From: Parvibaculaceae bacterium
GTDB lineage: Bacteria > Pseudomonadota > Alphaproteobacteria > Parvibaculales > Parvibaculaceae
Length of the DNA: 64,000 nucleotides
NCBI GenBank assembly: GCA_028283765.1
Contig: JAPWJY010000008.1
Location: forward strand, 1,245,001 to 1,309,000
Direction: 5' to 3'
The notes under the pieces are model-generated. The model searched no databases. It was given only the letters and a program-made list of their open reading frames with translations, and was not told the origin of the DNA. The number at the start of each line of letters is the position of its first letter. The stretch's first letter is position 1. A program made the translations under genes and the position numbers. Positions 35,491 to 44,649 of this stretch are shown here, piece after piece.

Positions 35491-37353
35491 TCATGGCTGG
35501 GGCACAACCCACCATGTGTCCAGCCGGTAGCCATAGAGCGACGAGCGAGCCGGGAAACCGACCCTGTTCCAGAGGGCTCCCCACTGCCGGTCGGGATGAA
35601 AGAGGGGAATGACGTAATTGCCTGCAAGAAGCGCCCGGTCCATGGCTCTTACGGCGGGAATGAACTGGTCCTGCGTGGTCGCAGCCAGCATGGCTGCGAT
35701 GGCGGCATCCACCGCGGGGCTCCTGATGCCCATGTAATTGCGAGAGCCACTGGTGTCCGCCGCGGCGCTGCCCCAGTAGAAGGCCTGCTCGTTGCCGGGC
35801 GAGAGCGACAGGTCCCAGTTGTAGAAAATCATGTCGAATCCGTAGGTGTCGAGCCGTTGCTGGTACTGGCTGGCATCGACATTGCGGACCTGGATATGGA
35901 CGCCGGAGCGCGCCGCCATGCCTGCATAGACGAGGGCAAGGCGCTCGTCGGTGGGCGTGGTGACCAGAATTTCAAAGCTGAGGGGCTCGCCCGTTTTTGT
36001 CCGGGTCCACAGGCCATCGCGGATTTCATAGCCCGCGCTGCGCAAAAGCCGGTCGGCCTCGGCCCGGCCGGGGCGGTTGAAGCCGGACCCGTCGCTTGAG
36101 GGCGGCTGATAGCCTTTTTCCATGATCGCGGCGGGCACGGCATCGGGGAAGGGCGCGAGGATGGCGCGTTCCGCCTCGCTCGCGGCCCGCCCACAGGAGG
36201 AAAGCGCCGAACCGTCAAAGTAGCTCCGGGTGCGGACATAGATACCGTTATAGAGCGTTTTGTTGATCCATTCGAAGTCGAAGAGCGCCGTCAGCGCCTG
36301 GCGCACCCTTATGTCGGCGAAGACCGGCTTGCGGGTGTTGAAGACGAGCCCATACATGCCCGAGGGCAGCGAGGTCGGGAATGTGACCTTGCGGACCTTG
36401 CCTTCGCGTACGGCGGGAAAATCATAGCCGGTAGTCCAGCGCGTCGGGTCGGTTTCCAGCCGGGCGTCGTAAAGGCCAGCCTTGAAGGCTTCAAAGGCAC
36501 CGTTCGTGTCGCGGAAATAGTCGAACACGACCCGTTCGGGATTATAGCGGCCGGTATTCACCGCCATATCCTTGCCCCAATAGTCCGGCGATTTCCGGTA
36601 GGTGATGCGCTGCCCCGGGGAGAAGCTCTCGACCACATAGGGACCGCTGCCAACGGGCACATCGAAGCTTGTCTTGTCGAACGCCCGGTGGGCATAGACA
36701 TGTTTGGGCAGGATTGGCATCAGGCCAAGGATCAGCGGCATCTCGCGATTTTCCGCGCTCCTGCCCCCGGTTTCCCGGGCAAAGACGAAGCGGACGGAGC
36801 GGGCATCGGGACGTTCGATCTTCACGACCTTCGAATAATAGGTTCGATAGTTCGGGCGGCCCTTGTCGCGCAGAATCTCCAGCGAAAAGATCACGTCATC
36901 GACGGTGACAGGCTGCCCGTCTGAAAAGCGGGCACCGTCGCGCAGGTGAAAGGTGACGGAACTGCGGTCGTCAGGCACATCGATGCTGTCGGCGAGCAGG
37001 CCATAGAGGCTGAAAGGCTCGTCATAGCTGCGCGCCATCAGGCTTTCGAACACGAAGTCCCGCAGGCCGACGACCGGCGTGCCGTTGACGATGAAGGAAT
37101 TCAGGCTGTCAAAGGTGCCAATGGCGGAAAGCTTCAGGGTGCCGCCCTGGGGCGCGTCAGGGTTAACATAGTTGAAATGGGTAAATCCCGGCGGATAGAG
37201 CGGCTGCCCGTACATGGCGATGGCGGGTTCTGGCATCGCCCTGGCAGGACGGGTTCCTGCCATCAGCACGACCATCGGCAACAGGAGAAGGAGGCAGCCA
37301 TAATGGCGGATTATGGCAAGACTTCTGTTCGCTTTGCGTATCGACATGACCAT
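35491..37353 (-). CDS. Peptide/oligopeptide-binding ABC transporter protein (YejA-like)
   Basis: The 620-aa solute-binding protein of family 5 has a signal peptide (about residues 1-39, ending PARA). It then shows TLKLSAIGTFDSLNSFIVNG, the YejA-type start, SVTFHLRDGARFSDGQPVTVDD and PVGSGPYVVESFSPGQRITY. No permease or ATPase genes are next to it, so it must use components encoded elsewhere. Microcin C-type or oligopeptide uptake is the family-based guess. Confidence 0.87.
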   Translation of the reverse strand: MVMSIRKANRSLAIIRHYGCLLLLLPMVVLMAGTRPARAMPEPAIAMYGQPLYPPGFTHFNYVNPDAPQGGTLKLSAIGTFDSLNSFIVNGTPVVGLRDFVFESLMARSYDEPFSLYGLLADSIDVPDDRSSVTFHLRDGARFSDGQPVTVDDVIFSLEILRDKGRPNYRTYYSKVVKIERPDARSVRFVFARETGGRSAENREMPLILGLMPILPKHVYAHRAFDKTSFDVPVGSGPYVVESFSPGQRITYRKSPDYWGKDMAVNTGRYNPERVVFDYFRDTNGAFEAFKAGLYDARLETDPTRWTTGYDFPAVREGKVRKVTFPTSLPSGMYGLVFNTRKPVFADIRVRQALTALFDFEWINKTLYNGIYVRTRSYFDGSALSSCGRAASEAERAILAPFPDAVPAAIMEKGYQPPSSDGSGFNRPGRAEADRLLRSAGYEIRDGLWTRTKTGEPLSFEILVTTPTDERLALVYAGMAARSGVHIQVRNVDASQYQQRLDTYGFDMIFYNWDLSLSPGNEQAFYWGSAAADTSGSRNYMGIRSPAVDAAIAAMLAATTQDQFIPAVRAMDRALLAGNYVIPLFHPDRQWGALWNRVGFPARSSLYGYRLDTWWVVPQP

Positions 37354-37509
37354 GATCCGCCCGCGCTGCGATTGGGGGAGCCTTCGGGGCCCGGAATGCG
37401 TTATATCGGAACAGGCAGGACAAGACGGCCCGGCTGGATAACGCTAGGTTGTGGCCATTCATAGCGTGAGTCGCGCCGGCGCGCTCGCCACCAAAAAGGG
37501 ACCCCGATC

Positions 37510-38058
37510 ATGAGTTTTTGCCGCACGGCCATGCGCATTCTGCTGACAGCAGCTCTTTTGGGAACGGGCGTGTCCACCATGGCCCTCGCTGCGGACCCGG
37601 CACAGCCTTCAGCGCCGATCGTAAAATCATTCGGCACCTGGAATACGAGCTGCCAGGAGCAGAAGATCGATGGCAAGACGATCAAGAACTGCCACGCCTT
37701 CGTCGATGTGCGGATCGGTGAGAAAAAGGACCGGCTCCTCTATCTGGGCATCGGCTACGTTCCGGGCAAGACCGACGGCTCGATGTTCCTGCTGGCGATC
37801 ACGCCGCTGGGCACCCTTCTGCCGGTCGGCATCCAGTTCGCCGTGGACGACAAGGAACTGGTCAAGGCCGGTTTCGCGGTTTGCGTCCCGCTCGGCTGCC
37901 AGACGGACATCGCCCTGACCCCGGAGCAGATCAAAACCATCCGGACCGGCAGTCTGATGGGAATCGAGTTCCGGCTGGCGGCGCAGGGACCGGTCAAGAT
38001 TCCGGTCAAGCTCGATGGCGCCGGCAAGGCGCTGGATTCGCTGCCCAAGCCCAAGTAA
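37510..38058 (+). CDS. Invasion-associated locus B (IalB) family protein
   Basis: The 182-aa protein has a signal peptide (residues 1-27, ending LAA) and an IalB domain: KSFGTWNTSCQEQ, Cys pair in KNCHAF, and FAVCVPLGCQTDIALTPEQI. Four Cys suggest disulfides in the periplasm. The family was named for Bartonella invasion, but it is widespread in free-living alphaproteobacteria with unknown function. Convergent with the acetyltransferase gene. Confidence 0.87.
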   Translation: MSFCRTAMRILLTAALLGTGVSTMALAADPAQPSAPIVKSFGTWNTSCQEQKIDGKTIKNCHAFVDVRIGEKKDRLLYLGIGYVPGKTDGSMFLLAITPLGTLLPVGIQFAVDDKELVKAGFAVCVPLGCQTDIALTPEQIKTIRTGSLMGIEFRLAAQGPVKIPVKLDGAGKALDSLPKPK

Positions 38059-38065
38059 GGCCGGT

Positions 38066-38788
38066 TCAGTCCAGCCGCGTCGGCGCGATCAGGCTTCTCA
38101 GCCAGCCGAACAGGGTGTTGTCCTTGAGCGCCACCTTCATCAGATAGTCCATCTGGCGATCCAGCAGGTCTGGATCGCTGAAGAGGTCTGAGCGCTTGCG
38201 CAGGGGTTTCGCGGGATCGAGTTCCCGGATCGGTCTCGCCGGATTCCCTGCCGCAATCGTGTTTGCGGGGATATCTTTCGTGACGACCGAGCCTGCGCCG
38301 ATGATGCTGTTTTCGCCGATGGTGACGCCCTTGCCGACGATGGTGCGGACGCCGAGCCAGACATTCTCTCCGAGCACGATGGGGGCATGCTTGTCCAGTT
38401 CCGCCGTCCGGTCATAGGTGTCATGCCAGTCGCTGTCAGAAATGTAGCACCCGCTTGCGATCATGGTATTGCGGCCGATGACGATGCTTTCCGACGCGAT
38501 GATCTGGGTGCCGGGACTGACCAGCACGCAATCCCCAAGCTCGATCCGGCCCTGACGCTTGCCATTGTCCCATGTCGAGAGCCGCACCACATTGCCCTTC
38601 GAGGCGTTCACCTGCACGCAGTCGCCGACGACGATATTGGGGCCCCAGATCTCGATGTTCCGGGGTGAGTAGGCCTGAAAGCTTTTGCCGGCCCGGTCGA
38701 AGGCGGGGAGCAGATAGCGGCGGATATACCAGCGCTGGCAGGCGCCCTGCCACGTGCGAATATAATAGGGACGCAGATCACGCCGCAA
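38066..38788 (-). CDS. Acyltransferase of the hexapeptide-repeat (WbbJ) type
   Basis: The 240-aa left-handed beta-helix acyltransferase has repeats such as IGRNTMIASGCYISDSDWHD, IVLGENVWLGVRTIVGKGVT and IGENSIIGAGSVVTKDIPAN, followed by AAGNPARPIRELDP. Such enzymes transfer acetyl groups to sugars or lipopolysaccharide. The start is TTG with AGGAG at good spacing; no better ATG exists upstream. It is not next to other sugar genes. Confidence 0.83.
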   Translation of the reverse strand: MRRDLRPYYIRTWQGACQRWYIRRYLLPAFDRAGKSFQAYSPRNIEIWGPNIVVGDCVQVNASKGNVVRLSTWDNGKRQGRIELGDCVLVSPGTQIIASESIVIGRNTMIASGCYISDSDWHDTYDRTAELDKHAPIVLGENVWLGVRTIVGKGVTIGENSIIGAGSVVTKDIPANTIAAGNPARPIRELDPAKPLRKRSDLFSDPDLLDRQMDYLMKVALKDNTLFGWLRSLIAPTRLD

Positions 38789-38839
38789 AATCAGGACTCC
38801 TGAGGATGTCTGGATGAATGGAGGAAGCGCAAAAAGGCC

Positions 38840-39172
38840 TCAATGCGCGTTTTCGCGGCGCACCTGATAGAAGCCATCGCGCATGGGGCCGAATATTTCC
38901 TTCACCTGCGGATGGCGTACCGGCTCCCCGGAATTGTCCGGCACCAGATTCTGTTCCGAAACATAGGCGAGATATTCGCTTTCGGCATTTTCCGCGAGCA
39001 GATGGTAGAAAGGCTGGTCCTTGATCGGCCGCACATCCTCGGGGATGGAAAGCCACCATTCCTCGGTATTGTTGAAGGTCGGATCGACGTCGAAGATGAC
39101 ACCGCGAAACGAATAGAAGCGGTGACGGACAAGCTGTCCGATCCTGAATTTCGCTTCCCTGTTAATCGTCAT
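38840..39172 (-). CDS. hspQ: Heat-shock protein HspQ (YccV)
   Basis: The 110-aa protein shows AKFRIGQLVRHRFYSFRGVI, FDVDPTFNNTEEWWLSIPE and QPFYHLLAEN, the HspQ/YccV core. In enterobacteria it helps Lon protease specificity and binds hemimethylated DNA. The frame opens at 39292, but ATG 39172 gives the normal family N-terminus. Confidence 0.92.
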   Translation of the reverse strand: MTINREAKFRIGQLVRHRFYSFRGVIFDVDPTFNNTEEWWLSIPEDVRPIKDQPFYHLLAENAESEYLAYVSEQNLVPDNSGEPVRHPQVKEIFGPMRDGFYQVRRENAH

Positions 39173-39285
39173 GCAGATCCGGTTCTCCTGAATGGGCCAT
39201 AACGTGCCTGACGGCGGCCCACTGGTTGAATCTATCAGTGGCGACGCTGGAACGGAATGGCTACATGCGGCGCAGCCAAGTTCTA

Positions 39286-39319
39286 ATTGCATCCGTACCG
39301 CTTCTCGGCAAGATGCAAT
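39286..39319. promoter_or_regulatory. Inverted repeat before the OYE gene
   Basis: ATTGCATC and GATGCAAT, perfect 8-bp arms separated by 18 bp, lie 57-90 bp upstream of the start. It is a candidate operator or transcript hairpin. Confidence 0.3.
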
Positions 39320-39375
39320 ACCAAAATTTCGCGGGATTCCCCGGGATATTTTCCAGTTTCTTAGTGGAGAATTTC

Positions 39376-40482
39376 ATGAGCCGATCCGTAAAGGCCCTGT
39401 TCGCGCCTTTCACCTTTAACGGCCTGACGCTGCCCAACCGCATCGTCATGGCGCCGATGACCCGCTCCAAGTCACCCGGCGGCGTGCCCGGCGCGGATGT
39501 GGCGGCTTATTACCGACGCCGCGCCGAGAACGAGGTCGGGCTGATCGTGACCGAGGGGACGACCATCGATCATCCGGTCTCGTCGATGGACGTGAACATT
39601 CCCAATTTCTTCGGCCCGTCGCTTGACGGCTGGAAGAATGTCGTTTCCGAGGTGCACGAGGCGGGCGGCAAGATCATGCCCCAGCTCTGGCATGTCGGCA
39701 TGGCCCGCAATCCCTCGGCGCCGAACGCGCCGCATCCGGAACTGCCGAGCGCGGGCCCTTCGGGCATGGTCGCGCCGGGCAAGAAGGTCTCCGAGCCGAT
39801 GACCCGCGCCGATGTGCAGGCCGTGATCGACGCCTTCGCCAGGGGCGCCGCAGACGCGCGCAAGATCGGCTTTGACGGCGTCGAGATACATGGCGCCCAC
39901 GGCTATCTGATCGACCAGTTCTTCTGGGCCGGGCTCAACGAGCGCACCGATGAATTCGGTGGCGACATGCTCGGCCGCGAGCAACTCGGCGTGCGCGTGA
40001 TCGAAGCCATCCGCCGCGAGGTGGGGCACGATTATCCCGTCATCCTGCGCTTCTCCCAGTGGAAACAGCAGGATTATACGGCCCGCCTCGCCACCACGCC
40101 GGAGGAGCTGGGCGCTTTCCTCAAGCCGCTCTCCGATGCCGGTGTCGACGTTTTCCATTGCTCGACGCGGCGCTTCTGGGAGCCGGAGTTCGAGGGATCG
40201 AGCCTCAATCTTGCCGGCTGGACCAAGAAGCTGACCGGCAAGCCGACGATCACGGTCGGCAGCGTCGGCCTTTCGGGCGAATTCATCGGCTCGTTCATGG
40301 GTGAATCCTCCAATGCGACGGGCATTGACGATTTGCTGGAGCGGCTGGATCAGGAAGAGTTTGATCTGGTCGCCGTCGGGCGGGCCTTGCTGGTCGATCC
40401 GGCATGGGCGCGCAAGATCCATGAAGGCCGGTTCGATGAGCTGGAGTCCTTCAAGCCTGAAGCGCTGGCGACCCTTTCCTGA
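39376..40482 (+). CDS. Old Yellow Enzyme family flavin oxidoreductase
   Basis: The 368-aa FMN-dependent ene-reductase has start FAPFTFNGLTLPNRIVMAPM, the active-site FMN region QLWHVGMARN (His instead of the His-His/His-Asn is not resolvable here), VEIHGAHGYLIDQFFW and SVGLSGEFIGSF. The frame extends back to 39226, but ATG 39376 with GTGGAGA before it is the credible start. It probably reduces electrophilic alkenes or nitro compounds. Physiological substrate unknown. Confidence 0.9.
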   Translation: MSRSVKALFAPFTFNGLTLPNRIVMAPMTRSKSPGGVPGADVAAYYRRRAENEVGLIVTEGTTIDHPVSSMDVNIPNFFGPSLDGWKNVVSEVHEAGGKIMPQLWHVGMARNPSAPNAPHPELPSAGPSGMVAPGKKVSEPMTRADVQAVIDAFARGAADARKIGFDGVEIHGAHGYLIDQFFWAGLNERTDEFGGDMLGREQLGVRVIEAIRREVGHDYPVILRFSQWKQQDYTARLATTPEELGAFLKPLSDAGVDVFHCSTRRFWEPEFEGSSLNLAGWTKKLTGKPTITVGSVGLSGEFIGSFMGESSNATGIDDLLERLDQEEFDLVAVGRALLVDPAWARKIHEGRFDELESFKPEALATLS

Positions 40483-40509
40483 GCCATCCTTCTGAAGAGG
40501 GATAATGAT

Positions 40510-41478
40510 ATGGGTCCCACGACATCCTTTTCGGTTTCGGTCGAGGAGAATGGCCAATCGCAGGCCATTTCTCTGGCCGAGGCCACGCAGGCGCATCATC
40601 AGGTGGGCCTTGTGTGGACCCATATCTATCAACAGGACGCGGAGGGTGTAGCCTGGCTCCAGAACAGCAGCGGGCTCGACCCGATGGTGGTCGATGCCCT
40701 GTTGGCGGAACAGACGCGTCCCCGCTTCGCCCGCTTCCGCGATGGCGCCCTGATCAATCTGCGGGGCGTCAATCTCAACCCCAACGCCCGGCCCGAAGAC
40801 ATGGTCTCGATCCGGCTCTGGGTGGAGGAGGGGCGCGTCATCAGCGTGTTCTTCCGCCATCTGAGGACGGTGCGCGAGATATGCGATCGCATCCTTGCAC
40901 ATAATGGCCCCCGGAATTCGGGGCAATTCGTTCAGGAACTCGCGACCGAGCTTGCGGACCGCACGCAGCCCATCATCGAGAGTCTCGACCAGACCCTGTC
41001 AGCCCTTGAAGAGCTGTCCCTGAAAAGCCTCAATCAGGAAACCCACCGCCGTCTCGCCGTCACCCGCCAGCGGGCCATCCGGCTGAAGCGCTATATCGTG
41101 CCCCAGCGCGAGGCCCTGTCGCAATTGTCCCATGAAGATCTGCACTGGCTGACCCAGCGCCAGCGCGCCTCGCTGCAAAATCTGGTCGATCAGGTGACGC
41201 GGGATCTGGAGGAGCTTGAGGATGTCCGCGACCGCGCCGCGCTCCTGCAGGAAGAGGCGGAAAGCAGGCGGGCGGACGACATCAACCGCAAGCTTTACGT
41301 TCTTTCGGTGGTGACCGTCATTTTCATGCCGCTGACGTTTCTGACCGGCCTGCTCGGCATCAATGTCGGCGGCATTCCGGGCGCGGCCAGCCACTGGGCC
41401 TTTGCGGGCGTAACCGGCCTGTTGCTGGTGGGAGCTGTCGTGGAGCTAATCTATCTGCGGATAAAGGGCTGGCTCTGA
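40510..41478 (+). CDS. zntB: ZntB/CorA-family divalent-cation transporter
   Basis: The 322-aa protein has a large cytoplasmic N-terminal domain and two C-terminal helices. The loop after the first helix reads GLLGINVGGIPG, the ZntB form of the CorA GMN motif, and VVTVIFMPLTFLTGL precedes it. It likely moves Zn2+, with proton coupling suggested for ZntB. It is 27 bp after the OYE gene and probably co-transcribed with it. Confidence 0.88.
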   Translation: MGPTTSFSVSVEENGQSQAISLAEATQAHHQVGLVWTHIYQQDAEGVAWLQNSSGLDPMVVDALLAEQTRPRFARFRDGALINLRGVNLNPNARPEDMVSIRLWVEEGRVISVFFRHLRTVREICDRILAHNGPRNSGQFVQELATELADRTQPIIESLDQTLSALEELSLKSLNQETHRRLAVTRQRAIRLKRYIVPQREALSQLSHEDLHWLTQRQRASLQNLVDQVTRDLEELEDVRDRAALLQEEAESRRADDINRKLYVLSVVTVIFMPLTFLTGLLGINVGGIPGAASHWAFAGVTGLLLVGAVVELIYLRIKGWL

Positions 41479-41480
41479 GG

Positions 41481-41513
41481 CGTTTTCCCCGCCCTCGGGC
41501 GAGAGCGGGGAAA
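41481..41513. terminator. Possible bidirectional terminator hairpin
   Basis: TTTTCCCCGC pairs with GCGGGGAAA around a 13-nt loop between convergent genes. There is no good T-run on the + strand, so activity is uncertain. Confidence 0.4.
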
Positions 41514-41521
41514 CCTTCTGC

Positions 41522-42565
41522 TCAGAAACCGTAGGCCTGCCCGAGTTCAGGGTCCTTCAGGGCGACTTTCCGTGCCAGATCGACGATGACCTTGGCCTGT
41601 TTCCAGGTGGCGTCATCCTGCATCTTGCCGTCGATCATGGCGACGCCGCGTCCGTCCGGCATGGCTTCAAGAATACGTTTGGCGAACAGCACTTCCTTGA
41701 CGTCCGGGCTGAACACGCGCTTGGCGACGGCAATCTGGTTGGGATGCAGCGACCAGGCGCCGACGCAGCCCATCAGGAAGGCATTGCGGAACTGCACCTC
41801 GCAGGCGGCCAGATCCTGAATGTCGCCGAACGGGCCATAAAAGGGCCGGATGCCGTTGGAAAGACAGGCGTCGACCATTTTCGCCACGGTATAGTGCCAA
41901 AGATCCTGCTGCACGAAGGTGCGGGTCGAGCCATCCTCTTTCGGATCTTCCAGCACGCCGTAGAACGGGTGGCCGCCGCCGACGCGGGTGGTCTTCATGC
42001 CGCGCGAGGCGGCGAGGTCTGCGGGCCCGAGGCTCATGCCATGCATGCGCGGGCTCGCAGCTGCGATTTCGTCCACATTCTTGACGCCCTGGGCCGTTTC
42101 CAGAATGGCGTGGATCAGGATCGGCTTTTTGACATTGTGGCGGGCCTCAAGCTGGGCCAGAAGCTGGTCGAGATAGTGAATGTCCCATGGACCTTCGACC
42201 TTGGGCAGCATGATGACATCGACCTTGTCGCCGACCTCGCCGACGATTTCCGTGATGTCGTCGAGCACCCAGGGGCTGTTCAGGGGGTTGATGCGGGTCC
42301 ACAGGCCCGTGGAGCCGAAATCATGGCTTTTGGCGACCTCGATGAAGCCGCGCCGCGCCGCCTCCTTGGCGTCGGCCGGAATGGCGTCCTCCAGATTGCC
42401 GAGCAGCACGTCCACCAGCGGAATGGTCTCGCCGATCTTGGCGCGGACCTTCTCGTTATGGCCGGGAAAGAAATGGATCATGCGCTCGGTCGCGACCGGC
42501 AGTTCCCGGTAGGGCTCGGGCGCGCCGATGGCAAGCGGCTTGTAGAAATTGGAAGGCAGCTTCAT
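41522..42565 (-). CDS. Malyl-CoA lyase-like HpcH/HpaI family protein
   Basis: The 347-aa CitE/HpcH-fold lyase has metal and CoA-binding segments [64 protein letters not shown] and [15 protein letters not shown]. Sequence around these is close to alphaproteobacterial L-malyl-CoA/beta-methylmalyl-CoA lyases, which split to glyoxylate plus acetyl- or propionyl-CoA. The other ethylmalonyl-CoA-pathway genes are not in the window, so the exact substrate is an inference. Confidence 0.82.
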   Translation of the reverse strand: MKLPSNFYKPLAIGAPEPYRELPVATERMIHFFPGHNEKVRAKIGETIPLVDVLLGNLEDAIPADAKEAARRGFIEVAKSHDFGSTGLWTRINPLNSPWVLDDITEIVGEVGDKVDVIMLPKVEGPWDIHYLDQLLAQLEARHNVKKPILIHAILETAQGVKNVDEIAAASPRMHGMSLGPADLAASRGMKTTRVGGGHPFYGVLEDPKEDGSTRTFVQQDLWHYTVAKMVDACLSNGIRPFYGPFGDIQDLAACEVQFRNAFLMGCVGAWSLHPNQIAVAKRVFSPDVKEVLFAKRILEAMPDGRGVAMIDGKMQDDATWKQAKVIVDLARKVALKDPELGQAYGF

Positions 42566-42616
42566 GACGATCTCATCCAGGCAAGAGGTATAGGGGCAGG
42601 CAAGGGGTGACTATAT

Positions 42617-43186
42617 TCAGGAAGCCGTGAGAAGGGCATAGAGTTCGGCGCTGGCCGCCGCATAGGCCGGGTCCGTCGCCACGCGATGGTCGCCCCGGCC
42701 ATAGGCCAGCGCGTTCTCATAATAGAAATGCGCATTCATCATGTTTGCAACCCGGTTGTCACGGGTACGGATGACCTTGGCCGGCGCGCCCGCGACAATA
42801 GAATTTTCGGGGATAATTGTGTTCTCGGTCACGATGGAATGGCCGGCAACGATGGAGTTCGCGCCGATTTTGGCCCCGTCCATGATGGTCGAGTTGATGC
42901 CGATCAGGCAGTTATCCCCGATTTCCGCGCCATGGATCGTGCAGTGGTGGGTGATCGAACAATTGTCGCCGATGATCGTCGGCGTGTGCGCGCCGACATG
43001 GACCATGACGAAGTCCTGAATATTGGTGCGCTGGCCGATGCGGACCTCATACATCTCGCTGCGGATCACCACATAAGGCCACAATGAGGAACCCTCGCCG
43101 ATATGGACCCTGCCATAGATCAGCGCCGTTTCATGGATGAAGGCCGGATTGTCGAGTATGACCTCGGGACCGAAATTACGGGGCAT
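42617..43186 (-). CDS. Gamma-class carbonic anhydrase family protein
   Basis: The 189-aa left-handed beta-helix protein has repeats IGEGSSLWPYVVIRSEM, IGQRTNIQDFVMVHVG, IGDNCSITHHCTIHG and IGDNCLIGINSTIMDG. The histidines in HVGAHT, THHCTIHG match the zinc-binding pattern of the CamH/YrdA group. The frame opens at 43387, but ATG 43186 (MPRNFGPEVILD) is right. Its start overlaps the MFS gene end by 11 nt. Confidence 0.86.
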   Translation of the reverse strand: MPRNFGPEVILDNPAFIHETALIYGRVHIGEGSSLWPYVVIRSEMYEVRIGQRTNIQDFVMVHVGAHTPTIIGDNCSITHHCTIHGAEIGDNCLIGINSTIMDGAKIGANSIVAGHSIVTENTIIPENSIVAGAPAKVIRTRDNRVANMMNAHFYYENALAYGRGDHRVATDPAYAAASAELYALLTAS

Positions 43187-44453
43187 AGGGTTCTTCCGCC
43201 TTGTTCCTGTGGGCCGGGACCGGACCGCCGAGATAGAGCGCGATAAAGGCAAGCACGGACAGGCAGGCGATGGCAAGGTAGGCGGTGCCATATCCGCCCG
43301 CGCGCTCATAGAGCACGCCGAGCAGAATGGGCCCCAGCGCATTGGCGCAGGTGGTGACCATCTGCGCCAGCGACAGGATGCGGGCATAGGCCTTGAGGCC
43401 GAAGGCTTCCGCCAGCACCAGCGGCTGCATCATCTGGAGATTTCCGACCGTGGAGCCGAACAGCGCCGAAACGCAGAGGAGAGCCACCGTTCCCTGCGTC
43501 GTTGCGAAAAACACGAAGGCGATGCCCTGGAGCGTGAACAGCGACAGGACATAGGTCTTGTGGGGAACGTAACGCAGCAGGGATCCGCCGATAAGCCGTC
43601 CGGTGATGCTCGATGCCGCCATGACGGAAACGGCGATAGCGCCCCAATGGTCGCTGCCGGTGCGCAGCGAAATAAGGCGGAACTGATGGGCGAGGCTGCC
43701 GACCTGCGCCATCATGGCGAAGACGTAGGCTGTGGTGAACAGCAGGAAGAAGCGGCTGCGGATGGCTGTGCGGAAATCCGTTCCATCGGGCGGCATCAGG
43801 CTGCCGTCGGCGGCGAGCCGGGGCGCATCCCCGTCCGGGGTCAGTCCCATGTCGGCGGGGTGCGAGCGCAAGAGCAGCCATGTGATCGGGATAATGCCCA
43901 TGATCAGGATGATCGCCATCAGGGGCGAGGCACCCTTGAGCCCCATGCTCTCGATCAGTTGCACGCTGAGCGGCGTGAACAGGATGCCGCCGAGCGAGAG
44001 GCCCGTGGAGGCATAGGCGATGGCCTGCGCGCGCCGCCTTGTGAACCAGCGGGCGACGATGGTGGTTCCGGGGATAAGCGCGCAGCCGGAATAGCCGACG
44101 CCGAAGATCGCGTAGAAGAGATGGAGCTGCCACAGGGACGTCACGTGGCCCGCCCCGGCAATCGCCAGCGCCATCAGCAGGGTCGAGCCGGTGATGCACC
44201 AGCGCGCGTCGAACCGGTCGATAAGGGTGGCGACCCCCAGCCCCGACACCCCGGCCGCGAGAAAGAAGATCGAGGTCGCCGTCGAGGTCGCCTCGACCGA
44301 AAAGCCGTTATGGGTGACGAATGCCTTGAGATAGACGGACAGATTGTAGAATCCGAGGCCACAGCTCACCGTCATGATGACGAACACGACCGCGACAACG
44401 TACCAGCCATAGAAGATACGAGATTTGCGCTCGTCCGCTTGAGGATCAGTCAC
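43176..44453 (-). CDS. MFS transporter (monocarboxylate/oxalate-formate type)
   Basis: The roughly 425-aa protein has twelve helices beginning RIFYGWYVVAVVFVIMTVSC. FGVGYSGCALIPGTTIVARW and FTRRRAQAIAYASTGLSLGG match the MCT/OFA branch, which carries carboxylates. The frame continues to 44651, but those codons overlap a non-coding region; GTG at 44453 or 44459 is the likely start (VTDPQADERKS). It may import a substrate for the adjacent lyase, judging from the shared operon order MFS, gamma-CA, lyase. Confidence 0.82.
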   Translation of the reverse strand: MTDPQADERKSRIFYGWYVVAVVFVIMTVSCGLGFYNLSVYLKAFVTHNGFSVEATSTATSIFFLAAGVSGLGVATLIDRFDARWCITGSTLLMALAIAGAGHVTSLWQLHLFYAIFGVGYSGCALIPGTTIVARWFTRRRAQAIAYASTGLSLGGILFTPLSVQLIESMGLKGASPLMAIILIMGIIPITWLLLRSHPADMGLTPDGDAPRLAADGSLMPPDGTDFRTAIRSRFFLLFTTAYVFAMMAQVGSLAHQFRLISLRTGSDHWGAIAVSVMAASSITGRLIGGSLLRYVPHKTYVLSLFTLQGIAFVFFATTQGTVALLCVSALFGSTVGNLQMMQPLVLAEAFGLKAYARILSLAQMVTTCANALGPILLGVLYERAGGYGTAYLAIACLSVLAFIALYLGGPVPAHRNKAEEPYAP

Positions 44454-44649
44454 GCACACACTCTGCCGCCTGGGGAGGCCTCCGGGGGAGGGCTTGGGAA
44501 ACGGGGCCCTTTTACACCGCCGACCCAGGGGCCGCCAGCAATATTGGGGCAAACACCCAAATCGGATGGCGGCTGGGGCGGCTTTCCGGTAAAGGAATGA
44601 ACCCATGCAAGGGTCCATAGAGACCCCGTCCAGAACCGGAGGAGAACCC

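Noticed and set aside
39472-40926. A 484-aa open frame on the minus strand
   Set aside because: Antisense to the OYE and ZntB genes, both of which carry family motifs.
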